Below, piece by piece: positions 9,506 through 18,176 of a stretch of 64,000 nt of DNA. Position 1 is the first letter of the stretch; every line of letters begins with the position of its first letter. The notes under the pieces are model-generated. The model searched no databases and was not told the DNA's origin. It saw nothing but the letters and a program-made list of their open reading frames with translations. Source of the DNA: UBA6168 sp041392505 (GTDB taxonomy: Bacteria; Bacteroidota; Bacteroidia; Chitinophagales; Saprospiraceae); NCBI GenBank assembly GCA_041392505.1, contig JAWKLX010000040.1:1-64000 (forward strand), written 5' to 3'. Both the position numbers and the translations under genes were made by a program.

Positions 9506-10237
9506 ATGAACCTCTTGCGGAATATTTGGGCCATCTATGGCATTCTCGTCTTTTTCCTTTTATGGATCGTCCTCATGCCATTTTATCTGGTAGCTTTTCT
9601 CCTGTTCCCAAAAAGCTGGACGAAATACATTATATGGTTCAGCCACCACGTCTATACCCGCTTGTTTTTCACCTTTACTTTGATCCGGTTCGAAATTGAT
9701 GGGTTGGAAAACTTAGACCCAAAGCAAACCTACGTCATCGTCAGCAATCACTTAACCACGCTGGATTTCATGATCAATGCCCGGGCCTTTCCTGGCGTTT
9801 ATAAATATTTGGCAAAAATGGAACTGACCAAAGTCCCCATATTTGGGTTTATTGTCAAAAAACTTTGCGTTTTGGTAGACCGGCATGATAAAGCCTCCCG
9901 CTCCAAAAGCATGGCAGATATGCAGGAAGCACTCACCAATGGCTATTCTATTTTTCTGTACCCCGAAGGCACCCGCAACCGCTCTAACGACCCCCTCCTC
10001 CCCTTCCATAAAGGTGCTTTTTTGATGGCTATTCAGTCCGGCCATCCAATCGCCGTACAGACCTTGGTGCAGGTAAAACATATTTCCGGCAAAGCGGCCG
10101 GACTTGATTTTTGGCCGGGAAAAGTCAAAGTGGTTTGGAGCAAACCTATTTCCGTTGAAGGGATGACCATCCGGGATGTGAAAGGTTTATCAGAGCAAGT
10201 GGCGGGGGTAATGGAAAGTGCTTTAAAGAAAAATTAG
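9506..10237 (+). CDS. plsC: 1-acyl-sn-glycerol-3-phosphate acyltransferase
   Basis: The 243-residue protein carries out the second acylation in phosphatidic acid synthesis at the inner face of the membrane. It has two hydrophobic N-terminal segments (about 1-50), then the acyltransferase motifs in order: NHLTTLDF (HX4D catalytic pair), VLVDRHDKASRSKSM, FLYPEGTRNRS (glycerol-phosphate binding) and PIAVQTLV. Length fits the PlsC family. It is transcribed alone after the kbp terminator. Confidence 0.93.
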   Translation: MNLLRNIWAIYGILVFFLLWIVLMPFYLVAFLLFPKSWTKYIIWFSHHVYTRLFFTFTLIRFEIDGLENLDPKQTYVIVSNHLTTLDFMINARAFPGVYKYLAKMELTKVPIFGFIVKKLCVLVDRHDKASRSKSMADMQEALTNGYSIFLYPEGTRNRSNDPLLPFHKGAFLMAIQSGHPIAVQTLVQVKHISGKAAGLDFWPGKVKVVWSKPISVEGMTIRDVKGLSEQVAGVMESALKKN

Positions 10238-10390
10238 CTGTAGGTGAATTATGCGAATCAGGTCCCATTCCCTTATTTATAAAAATTATAAAAATATGCC
10301 TTTTAAAATTGATAAGGTATAAATAATTAAACTTGGATTAATTCCTTCAAAAATGGTTTTCCAAAATCGTTTCATAAAATATTATATTAA

Positions 10391-11179
10391 ATGCACAGCG
10401 CTCGAATAATTACCATTTTCCTAATTTTTGCAACCATTATTTTTATCTTTTACAAATCCCGGACTATTTGGAAAAAGCCTTCCTCAAAGTTTCCCAATAG
10501 ATGGAAAACAATCCTAAATAAATGGGTATCATTTTACACTCATTTAAATAAAGAAGAAAAAGAATTATTCGAATACAAAGTCCAAGAATTCCTATTGAAC
10601 TGTGAAATTACCGGTATTGAAACCAACGTGGATGAAACCGACAAATTATTAATTGCTGCCAGCGCCATCATTCCCATTTTCGCTTTCCCCGAATGGAAAT
10701 ATAAAAACCTCGACGAAGTCCTTTTATATCCCGGTTCATTTAATTTGGATTTTAAAACCAGTGGGAAAAACAGGCCCGTTCTGGGCATGGTCGGGAACGG
10801 CTATATGGAACGGAAAATGATTTTATCCAAACAGGCACTGCGAAAAGGTTTCGCCAACGAGACCGATAAGCGGAACACGGCGATTCATGAATTTATTCAT
10901 TTAATTGATAAAATGGATGGCGCTGTCGATGGCATTCCACTGGTGCTTTTAGAAAAACAATACACCATTCCGTGGGTGGATATGATCGAACAAAAAATTG
11001 AAGAAATTATTAAAAATAAAAGCGACATTAACCCATATGCCACTACCAACCGAGCGGAATTTTTTGCGGTGCTGGGCGAGTATTTTTTTGAAAGACCACA
11101 TTTATTAAAAAAGAAACACCCTGAATTATATGATATATTGGAAGAAATTTTTGAACAGGATTTGGCTGCAAAAAAATGA
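10391..11179 (+). CDS. MtfA-like M90 zinc metallopeptidase
   Basis: The 262-residue protein has an N-terminal membrane helix (about 7-22) and the zinc motif HEFIH at residues 166-170 followed by LIDKMDGAVDGIP, typical of the MtfA/M90 family. E. coli MtfA is a cytosolic peptidase that binds the glucose repressor Mlc; no Mlc is visible here, so that role should not be transferred. Later TTNRAEFFAVLGEYFFERP supplies the conserved NRAEFFAV segment with the third zinc ligand. The anchor helix is an addition to the E. coli form. It has AT-rich codon use compared with plsC before it. Confidence 0.85.
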   Translation: MHSARIITIFLIFATIIFIFYKSRTIWKKPSSKFPNRWKTILNKWVSFYTHLNKEEKELFEYKVQEFLLNCEITGIETNVDETDKLLIAASAIIPIFAFPEWKYKNLDEVLLYPGSFNLDFKTSGKNRPVLGMVGNGYMERKMILSKQALRKGFANETDKRNTAIHEFIHLIDKMDGAVDGIPLVLLEKQYTIPWVDMIEQKIEEIIKNKSDINPYATTNRAEFFAVLGEYFFERPHLLKKKHPELYDILEEIFEQDLAAKK

Positions 11180-11269
11180 GCATCTTTATTTCATTTGGCC
11201 TTGCTGACCAGCCCTTTATTTTTCACCTACATGTAGAAATAACTTTTCCATTTTACCTATCTTGCCGCC

Positions 11270-12541
11270 ATGGATTTATTTACAATTATCACCATCCTTG
11301 TCGTGGTGTCAGCAGGTTTCGCTTACATCAATGAACGCTTTGTCAGGTTGCCCTATACCATCGGGGCCATGGTCATCACCATTGCCATGAGCTTTTTGTT
11401 AACGGTGTTGGGCTGGTTGGATTATACGTTGACCAACCCCTTAAAAACCCTGATTTCGCAAATTGATTTCAGCAAAGTGCTAATGGAGATACTGCTGAGT
11501 TTTCTCCTATTCGCCGGGGCGCTCCACACCAATTTTGACCAGCTAAAAGTACAGCGAGGCCCCATCTTAGCCTTTGCCACTTTTGGCGTTTTCTTGTCAA
11601 CGCTTTTGGTAGGAATGTTCATGTACTATTTGCTCCCGTTATTGGGCTTACAGGTGGATTTTATTCACTGCCTGCTTTTCGGTGCATTGATTTCCCCGAC
11701 CGACCCGATTGCCGTGTTAGGTATCTTGAAGCAGGTTGGGGTGCCCAAAAAACTGGAGACGAAGATCGTCGGTGAGTCTTTGTTCAACGACGGGGTTGGC
11801 GTGGTGGTTTTCATGACATTATTTGCCATTGCAGAAAAAGGGATCGGTCACGTCACCGCTTCAGAAATCGGCATTTTGTTATTGGAAGAAGTGGCTGGTG
11901 GGATTGCCCTTGGTTTCGCTTTGGGGTACACCGCCTACCGCCTGATGAAGAGTATTGACGATTATAGTGTAGAGGTTCTGATTACCATTGCCATAGTCAT
12001 GGGCGGATATTCATTAGCGCAAGTCCTCCATTTTTCGGGGCCTTTGGCGGTGGTGGTAGCTGGCTTGATCGTCGGTCATGACACCGTCCGTGACCATACC
12101 ATGTCGGATATGACGGAACTGTATGTAGACAAATTTTGGGAAACCTGGGATGCCCTGCTCAACGGCATTTTGTTCGTCCTGATTGGGCTGGAAATCTTGA
12201 TCCTGCCTTTTGAACAAGCCTTTATTTTTGCCGGACTGGTCGCCATTCCGCTGATCCTTTTGGCCCGTGGCATTTCCTTAAGCATCCCCATTTATTTTTA
12301 TAAAAAGAAATTAGAGTTTGTGCCAAACACCGGGCTTATCATGACTTGGGGAGGCCTTCGGGGAGGGATTTCGATCGCCCTTGCCTTGACTTTAACCACC
12401 GAAATGAACCGGGACCTTTTTTTGGTTGTCACTTATTTGGTTGTCATTTTTAGTATCATCGTACAGGGGCTGAGTGTTGGAAAAATTGCCAACCGACTGA
12501 TTGGTGATTATAAAGATGAAGGCGTTAAATCAGAGTATTGA
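11270..12541 (+). CDS. NhaP-type Na+(K+)/H+ antiporter (CPA1 family)
   Basis: The 423-residue protein is almost wholly hydrophobic, with about 12 predicted membrane helices. The CPA1 core is recognisable: FGALISPTDPIAVLGILK and ESLFNDGVGVVVF, which contain the ND ion-binding motif, and later TWGGLRGGISIALAL. Such transporters exchange Na+ or K+ for H+ across the inner membrane. There is no large C-terminal regulatory domain. Its TGA (12539-12541) directly abuts the stop of the convergent DUF2063 gene. Confidence 0.93.
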   Translation: MDLFTIITILVVVSAGFAYINERFVRLPYTIGAMVITIAMSFLLTVLGWLDYTLTNPLKTLISQIDFSKVLMEILLSFLLFAGALHTNFDQLKVQRGPILAFATFGVFLSTLLVGMFMYYLLPLLGLQVDFIHCLLFGALISPTDPIAVLGILKQVGVPKKLETKIVGESLFNDGVGVVVFMTLFAIAEKGIGHVTASEIGILLLEEVAGGIALGFALGYTAYRLMKSIDDYSVEVLITIAIVMGGYSLAQVLHFSGPLAVVVAGLIVGHDTVRDHTMSDMTELYVDKFWETWDALLNGILFVLIGLEILILPFEQAFIFAGLVAIPLILLARGISLSIPIYFYKKKLEFVPNTGLIMTWGGLRGGISIALALTLTTEMNRDLFLVVTYLVVIFSIIVQGLSVGKIANRLIGDYKDEGVKSEY

Positions 12542-13378
12542 CTATATCCTTTGTGAAAATAATTGGAAAAAACCCAGCCCGGTCCAGTGCCGTTTCCAGT
12601 CTTGCCAAATGTCGTCCCGGTTGTCGGTATCCGATATTTCCAATTTGGCCGTTTCCACAGAACCAGTTTGCTGAAAACTGCGCAAAAATTGATACTGCTC
12701 TTGGGTAAGGTCATAAAATGCCAACCGCAAATTTTTCCTTAAAAGGAGACAAAATGTCGGCTCAGGCAGCGGCAGTTCTGGACTATTTCCTTTGGAAAAT
12801 TCGGAATAATACCACTTGATCGGGAACTGATGGGCAAAAATTTCGAACACTGGGATCAATCGAAGCGCTTCATCCGGTGTGGAAAAATCGGCGGGCGTAA
12901 AAGGCTCTTCCGGCACATCAAACAAGAAATTAATTTGGTATTCAAACCGAGCCAGTTCGATCATAAAATCTGGCCAATCCTCTTTTTCAGCTTGCTCTTT
13001 GTCTGGCCGGGTTGCTTCCAAGAAAGCAGCGAAATGAGCGCCCAAATCCGTCAAAGTATAGCTTTTGGAGGGAAACGATTTCAAGTATTCATCGACAAAC
13101 CCCTCGAAGAGCATTTCTCCAAGCGCATATTCCAAAGCCTTAAATTGGTTGGCCATACAGGCTCGCAGGCGAAGGATATAACTCTGCTGATAAATATTAA
13201 GGCGCTGACGGCTGCTCAGTTTACTGGACGGCTTGATGATCGAATCCAAACTACGGTCTTGCCAATCTTCTGGCAGAAACACCTGAGGCGACCGCTGCTC
13301 CACATTAGATGGGCCGATGATGGCTTGTTGCATCCATTTTTGCAGAGAAGAAAGTGGGATAGGCGGTTGGTTGGACAT
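12542..13378 (-). CDS. DUF2063 partner protein of MNIO enzyme (BufC/HvfC-like)
   Basis: The 278-residue soluble protein starts with the DUF2063 N-terminal domain (LSSLQKWMQQAIIGP, then LNIYQQSYILRLRACMANQFKALEYALG), followed by a DUF2063-type C-terminal region. In described systems (BufC, HvfC, TglI-type partners) it is a precursor-recognition partner encoded next to the DUF692 iron oxidase. Here it is the last gene of the four-gene minus-strand operon, 47 bp after the DUF692 gene. Its stop touches that of the convergent antiporter gene. The partner role is inferred from adjacency and family. Confidence 0.85.
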   Translation of the reverse strand: MSNQPPIPLSSLQKWMQQAIIGPSNVEQRSPQVFLPEDWQDRSLDSIIKPSSKLSSRQRLNIYQQSYILRLRACMANQFKALEYALGEMLFEGFVDEYLKSFPSKSYTLTDLGAHFAAFLEATRPDKEQAEKEDWPDFMIELARFEYQINFLFDVPEEPFTPADFSTPDEALRLIPVFEIFAHQFPIKWYYSEFSKGNSPELPLPEPTFCLLLRKNLRLAFYDLTQEQYQFLRSFQQTGSVETAKLEISDTDNRDDIWQDWKRHWTGLGFFQLFSQRI

Positions 13379-13425
13379 GGACTCTTTTTATCAATTTCTA
13401 ATTTCTACCTCCCCTTCTATTTCCG

Positions 13426-14343
13426 CTACCATAAAATCAATGGGGTTGGAAACGGCAGGCCGCTCCACCACCTCCCAGGTGTTTCCAAAAAGCCAGTAGA
13501 AGTTACGGACATGAATTGTTTGGCTTTCAAAAACTCAGCGTGGTAAACATCAAAATCAGGGATGGCGCTGTCCCACTCCAGCAAAGTTGCGACGCCGCCC
13601 GTCCGTTGCCAAGCCAACCGGAACAATTCCCAAACCTTATTGGTGACTTCCCGGTCGTGGGTGTCGATGATAAAATTGCCACAATGTTGGTGGCCAGCCA
13701 AATGCATCTGGACGATGCGGTCGTGGGGAAGCCCCTCGATGTAGGTCACCGGATCGAATTCGTTGTTGAAACTGGAGACATAAACATTGTTAACATCCAA
13801 CAAAAGCCCACAGCCAGTCTCTTCAGTCATGTATCGCAGGAAATCCCACTCATTGATTGTGGAATGCTGAAAGGTGAGATAAGTACTGGGATTTTCCAAA
13901 ACCAAGGGCCGCTCCAAAAAATCTTGCACGACGCGAATGCGCCCGCAAATATGCTGTAGGGATTCTTCATTTAAAGGTACAGGCAACAGATCGTGGGTAT
14001 TCAGGTTCAGCACGCCCGTCCAACAAAGGTGGTCGCTCACCCAGGCAGGTTTTACCGTTTTGGCTAATTCTTTCAACCGGGTTAAGTAATTGAAATCCAA
14101 CGGGTCGGTGCTGCCAATCGAGAGCGACACACCATGCATGACCACCGGGTACCGCTCTGCAATCTGCCGGAGCACATGATAAGGCCGCCCTCCAGAATCC
14201 ATAAAATTTTCTGAAATGACCTCAAACCAATCCACATCCGGTTGATGCTGTAAAATATGGTTGAAATGCCGGCTCCTCAACCCCAGACCAAGGCCCAGGT
14301 CAGGAAGCTCCTCGACGGCAGTACGGTAATCATCACTTGTCAT
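13426..14343 (-). CDS. DUF692 multinuclear non-haem iron oxidase (MNIO)
   Basis: The roughly 305-residue protein is a TIM-barrel DUF692 member, the family of MbnB, TglH, ChrH and BufB, which use two or three iron atoms to modify cysteines or neighbouring residues of ribosomal peptides. Visible motifs are GLGLGLRSRHF, DWFEVISENFM, VVMHGVSLSIGS, VSDHLCWTG, VLENPSTYL, LLLDVNNVYVSS, MHLAGHQH, IIDTHD and LLEWDS; these hold the expected His, Glu, Asp and Asn metal ligands. I chose ATG 14343 over an in-frame TTG three codons upstream. It lies 39 bp after the Cys-rich gene and 47 bp before the DUF2063 gene, which points to a precursor-modifying role. Confidence 0.93.
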   Translation of the reverse strand: MTSDDYRTAVEELPDLGLGLGLRSRHFNHILQHQPDVDWFEVISENFMDSGGRPYHVLRQIAERYPVVMHGVSLSIGSTDPLDFNYLTRLKELAKTVKPAWVSDHLCWTGVLNLNTHDLLPVPLNEESLQHICGRIRVVQDFLERPLVLENPSTYLTFQHSTINEWDFLRYMTEETGCGLLLDVNNVYVSSFNNEFDPVTYIEGLPHDRIVQMHLAGHQHCGNFIIDTHDREVTNKVWELFRLAWQRTGGVATLLEWDSAIPDFDVYHAEFLKAKQFMSVTSTGFLETPGRWWSGLPFPTPLILW

Positions 14344-14382
14344 AATTGTCAATCAATTTACCCTAAAACTTTTTTCCAAAAA

Positions 14383-15105
14383 CTAATCCTCCTTACAATC
14401 ACAGTTGCCGATGGACTGTTGGAGGTTTCTGGCACTTTCCCGTTCAAAATCAGTGCGGTTCTTTCTGGCTGCCGGGTCATTGGTGGCTTGCGTATTTCCA
14501 GCAAAGGAGCAGAATTTTTCTCCAGAATAACCACAGGACGAGCCTTCGCTACTGCCATTGAGTGGCTTAATGGTTTTCAAAAATTCAAGCGTCGGCCCGT
14601 ACCGCATGGGGGATGGCCCCACATTCCGGCGGGCTTTTGTCATCCTTTCCACAAATAGCTGCCTGGCAATTTGCCAAACGCTTTGGCCCTTGTTGGGCCC
14701 TTGGGTGACATAGCGGGAAGCCGGGATCGGCGTCCCGCAGCTACCTTGAAAGGCGCAATCGTTCTGACCGGGTTTGCATTGTTCTTCGGTCGAACCATAC
14801 AGGCCACAGCCACCCTGACCCCGGCAATTGTTCAGCGTGTGGCAATAATGCATTTGGGTGGCGCATTGGCCCATGCCAGCACATTCATTGGTGCCAAACA
14901 CATCGTGCCCACGGCAGGCATTCAAGCCCATGCAGGCATGCAATTCCAGCGGATTGTTGATGGCGGGCTGAGAACCCGGTGCTGGCGTCATGTCATCAGG
15001 TTTCACTCTTCTATTTTTCATGACTGATTTGTTTTGATTGCCATCGGCGCTCTGCAAGCCAGTATCTGTCTTCGTGTTATTGGGTTTTTCTCTTTTATCT
15101 TTCAT
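14383..15105 (-). CDS. Cys-rich protein with five CX5C pairs, candidate MNIO substrate
   Basis: The 240-residue product has no signal peptide or membrane helix. Residues 1-55 are charged, Asn/Lys-rich and Cys-free (leader-like). Residues 58-123 hold ten cysteines, with CX5C spacing at 58/64, 75/81, 88/94, 94/100 and 117/123, mixed with Gly, Asn and Gln (for example CMGLNAC, CHTLNNC, CRGQGGC, CAFQGSC). A helical segment follows (about 140-182, SVWQIARQLFVERM), then two further Cys pairs at 191/199 and 235/237. It lies between the ferritin-like gene (31 bp) and the MNIO gene (39 bp). MNIO substrates are typically Cys-rich peptides beside the enzyme, so this is probably the substrate; no modification is shown. 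A later Met at residue 29 could also start it. Confidence 0.85.
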   Translation of the reverse strand: MKDKREKPNNTKTDTGLQSADGNQNKSVMKNRRVKPDDMTPAPGSQPAINNPLELHACMGLNACRGHDVFGTNECAGMGQCATQMHYCHTLNNCRGQGGCGLYGSTEEQCKPGQNDCAFQGSCGTPIPASRYVTQGPNKGQSVWQIARQLFVERMTKARRNVGPSPMRYGPTLEFLKTIKPLNGSSEGSSCGYSGEKFCSFAGNTQATNDPAARKNRTDFERESARNLQQSIGNCDCKED

Positions 15106-15136
15106 GATTGTTTTAATTTGATTTTAACTAATTGGG

Positions 15137-16681
15137 TTATTTGATGGTAGCCAACAAAGGCGCCTCTTTGACAGTGTGGTCCAATCCAACGTCCGGCAGG
15201 GAAGGCAGGTAGCCATTTGAAAACAGCCATGCATAATTGCCGTCACCCTCTTGCGGTAATTTTTTAGCCAACTCAAACAATTGCTCCTTTGGGCTCGATT
15301 TGCCTTGTTTGAAATCATAATTCTCAAAAGTTGCGGCTGCTTGGTACCGCCGACCGGAGGCGGCATCGGTAAAGCTCATACTACTCATACTGACCCCAAG
15401 ATAACCCAGCAACCAGATCATGCTTTTGTGAATGCCCATCATAAACACCTCATACTGAGTGTTATCGGCTTGGTAATAACAAGTCTCTATCATCAACAGG
15501 ATGTAGGAAAAAACGGCATTGGTAAAATTGGACACATTTTGCAGCAGCGGATCGCCCTGATAAGAAACTTGCTCTTTCTTGCGGGGATCTTTTGAAGGGA
15601 AGGTAAGCGGATTGTCGGGCTGGTTGTAAACAAAATATTTAGTGAAAAAATACGCCTCATTAGGGTCATCCGATTCATTGCCAGTCAGTCTCCTGAATTG
15701 CTGATCCAAATAGTGCCCTTCACTGTACAATTCCAAAAAACGGTCAAAGTGGGAGAGTTCTTCTTTGGCCGCATCATCGTAATCCGCCGGGTTGATTTTT
15801 TTTCCTCTCCATTGGCCCGGAGGGAAAATGATCGGCTTACCCGATGGCGTCAAATGGCTGCCCCCTTGGTTGCCCTCGCCTTGTTCCACAATTTCTTCCA
15901 ACGCAGCCAATGCCGTGTCACAACTGGTCACATGGATCAGGTCGCCGCTATCGTCGGCATTGGGAAATTGGGGCTTGTGGTTTTTGTCGTAATAAACTGT
16001 ATTGATCGTATTTTGAGCATAATAGTTTTTCCCCGGCACCAATTGGGGCCGTCCATTGGTGTACGGGCCGGGGAAGTTATCCACGATACACTGTTCGATC
16101 ATCGCATAAAATTCACCGATGGTTTTATAAGGTAAAGCCCTGAGCATTTTTTCAGTGCCGGTATCATCATAAGGTTTGGGGCTTTCAATTTTCAAAAAAG
16201 TAATTAATTGAGCTTTGGAAAACTTCGCCAAATTGATCGGCAGATCAGGTTCGTGCCCTGGCAGTTTGGTCGGGAAATCGGGCGAACGGTCATAGATCAA
16301 CGGTGGCCCCTTGATGGCCTGCTTCACATTGGACACCAACGCCAAATGCAACATTTCTTCCACGACCACGCTCATGATCAGCGCCGCAGCCTTGTTAGCA
16401 TATACCTGAATTTCAAGGGCCAGCTCCTTGGCGTGGTGCTTATGCTCTGGAAGGAGATCCGCTTTGATTTTGTCCTCCAATTGCTGCCTCGGAGTAGGCC
16501 CCGACGAACCATCCTGATTTTTGGTGGGCGAGGTCCCCCAAGTGCGTTGGATTGAATTATAAGTGTACAAATAGGTGGGAATGGTGGCCAACTCCAGTTC
16601 AACGGCCTGCTGTAAAGCCTCTTCAATATTACCCGGATTGATTTCTGGGGCAATTTTAAAAAGTGATGTTATTGTTTTCAT
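15137..16681 (-). CDS. VioB-type ferritin-like protein (iminophenyl-pyruvate dimer synthase fold)
   Basis: The 514-residue protein begins with the ferritin-like domain found in VioB/RebD-type iminophenyl-pyruvate dimer synthases (about residues 15-330). Seen are ALQQAVELELATIPTYLYT, with the first metal-binding Glu, and SVVVEEMLHLALVSNV, the ExxH helix of the second half-site. The rest contains LSHFDRFLELYSEG, also typical of the family. In violacein and rebeccamycin synthesis such enzymes couple indole-derived imines, but the long N-terminal VioB extension is absent and no other pigment genes are near. It leads the operon with the Cys-rich protein, MNIO and DUF2063 genes, so a role as a second metal-dependent oxidase of that pathway is inferred. 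Confidence 0.85.
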   Translation of the reverse strand: MKTITSLFKIAPEINPGNIEEALQQAVELELATIPTYLYTYNSIQRTWGTSPTKNQDGSSGPTPRQQLEDKIKADLLPEHKHHAKELALEIQVYANKAAALIMSVVVEEMLHLALVSNVKQAIKGPPLIYDRSPDFPTKLPGHEPDLPINLAKFSKAQLITFLKIESPKPYDDTGTEKMLRALPYKTIGEFYAMIEQCIVDNFPGPYTNGRPQLVPGKNYYAQNTINTVYYDKNHKPQFPNADDSGDLIHVTSCDTALAALEEIVEQGEGNQGGSHLTPSGKPIIFPPGQWRGKKINPADYDDAAKEELSHFDRFLELYSEGHYLDQQFRRLTGNESDDPNEAYFFTKYFVYNQPDNPLTFPSKDPRKKEQVSYQGDPLLQNVSNFTNAVFSYILLMIETCYYQADNTQYEVFMMGIHKSMIWLLGYLGVSMSSMSFTDAASGRRYQAAATFENYDFKQGKSSPKEQLFELAKKLPQEGDGNYAWLFSNGYLPSLPDVGLDHTVKEAPLLATIK

Positions 16682-17003
16682 TGTAGTGTTTTTAATTAGT
16701 TGAAATAACCTGCCTTAATGATAAAAAAGGAAAATTAAGATTAGGAATTTTAACCAAGGTTGCTAATACTTACGGCTGCAATTAATGGAAAAAAATTGAA
16801 ACATAAGAACAAAGGTGATATTTTATAAAAAAAATAATTTGTTGCCAACTTCTCAGCCATGCACTTTTGTAACGATTGTAATATCTGGTTAGTCCCTATC
16901 CCCATTTACTATCCCAAATCGCTGTTTTTCCTATAACCCAAATAAATTCTAATATTGCCAATGAAAATAACATTTATAAGACTGAACAATTCTGGCATAG
17001 GCT

Positions 17004-17036
17004 AACGCAAGCAGGGTTTTGAACCCTGCCTGCGTT
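17004..17036. repeat. Imperfect hairpin
   Basis: Arms aacgcaagcagggtt (17004-17018) and aaccctgcctgcgtt (17022-17036) pair with one mismatch around a 3-nt loop. It lies 178 bp upstream of the PfkB gene start, in no gene. Confidence 0.6.
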
Positions 17037-17078
17037 TAGGTTTCATTTTAAAAATTGAAATCTAACAGCATTGCATTT

Positions 17079-17160
17079 AATACTGCGTAACAATAGTTTT
17101 TTTTAGCCGGGCCGACAAAGTCGGCCCGGCGCAGAAAGGTTTTTTTGTTACATAGTATTT
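17079..17160. repeat. GC hairpin nested in an outer inverted repeat
   Basis: An 11-bp perfect stem gccgggccgac / gtcggcccggc (17106-17116, 17120-17130) with loop aaa is flanked by T runs. Outside it, aatactgcgtaacaa and ttgttacatagtatt form a second, imperfect arm pair. The nested layout resembles the other palindromic elements of the window but the sequence differs. Confidence 0.6.
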
Positions 17161-17181
17161 AATGTTTCGACAAAGAAAATA

Positions 17182-18045
17182 ATGACTACAATCAATTTAC
17201 CATCGGCTCCCGAATTTCTGTGCATTGGTTTTTTCTGCCACGACCTGCACGAAGGAGATTATATTTTGGGAGGCACTGCTTCCTACGCCAGTTTGATGGC
17301 CAGCCAATTAGGGAAGCGGACTGCTGTGATGACCAGCGTAGGCAATGATTTTGAATACTTTGAAGTTTTTAAAAATAACAATATTGAAGTTTTTAATAAA
17401 CCTGCAAATAAAACAACCGTATTTAATAATATTTATGAAAATGGAAACCGCATCCAATTTATTTATGACCCTGCCGAAAAATTATTTTTAAATGATTTAC
17501 CAAATCAATGGAGGCAATCCTCCATTGTAAAATTTTGCCTTATCGCTGATGAAGTGGATTTCTCATTATTAAACGCCTTCCCCAATTCATTGGTCGGTGC
17601 GACTATTCAAGGCTGGTTGCGGCAATGGGACGAAACGGGTAAAATATCTCCCAAAAAAATAAATTGGGAATTATTAAAACCTGTCGATATTATTTTTTTC
17701 AGCGATGCAGATATAGAAAATTTAGAAACCACGTTGCCCGAAATAATTAAAACCGTAAAAACAGTAGTGATGACAAAAGGGGCGAACGGCGTTTCCATTT
17801 TTCAGCAAAATAATACATTTGAATTCCCCTCTTTTCCGATTAATGAAGTTGACCCAACAGGGGCCGGGGATATTTTTGCAACGGCTTTTTTACTGCATTT
17901 TTATCAAACAAAAAACATTGCTTTATCTGCTGCTTTTGCACATGCAGCGGCCTCATTGGTGGTAGAAGAAATTGGCCCGAAAATCCCAACTAAAGCGCAA
18001 ATTGAAGAAAGGTATGACGAATATAAAAGACGGTTTATTAATTAA
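17182..18045 (+). CDS. PfkB-family carbohydrate kinase
   Basis: The 287-residue protein is a ribokinase/PfkB-type sugar or nucleoside kinase. The N-terminal GGTASYASLMASQLGKRTAVMTSVGNDF matches the PfkB substrate-binding start, and the C-terminal DPTGAGDIFATAFLLHF holds the catalytic Asp and anion hole (GAGD). VVMTKGANGVSIFQ is the usual strand before it. The substrate cannot be told. Codon use is very AT-rich. It is monocistronic on the plus strand. Confidence 0.88.
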   Translation: MTTINLPSAPEFLCIGFFCHDLHEGDYILGGTASYASLMASQLGKRTAVMTSVGNDFEYFEVFKNNNIEVFNKPANKTTVFNNIYENGNRIQFIYDPAEKLFLNDLPNQWRQSSIVKFCLIADEVDFSLLNAFPNSLVGATIQGWLRQWDETGKISPKKINWELLKPVDIIFFSDADIENLETTLPEIIKTVKTVVMTKGANGVSIFQQNNTFEFPSFPINEVDPTGAGDIFATAFLLHFYQTKNIALSAAFAHAAASLVVEEIGPKIPTKAQIEERYDEYKRRFIN

Positions 18046-18176
18046 AAATAACCCAAGTGCGACGAATAGCATTTAGCGGTATCCCGGTACAATGGTATTT
18101 CGGTTTAGCTGTATATCGGTTGCAAAACACTGAGCTCCGGTACATCGACACACCTTTGGACCGATACACCGCAACA

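Larger units (their letters stand above)
16682..17181. other. Divergent intergenic region, 500 bp, with two hairpins
   Basis: This AT-rich gap holds the presumed promoters of the ferritin-led operon (left) and the PfkB gene (right). The first 300 bp show no gene. The right part carries the two inverted repeats listed separately. Confidence 0.5.
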
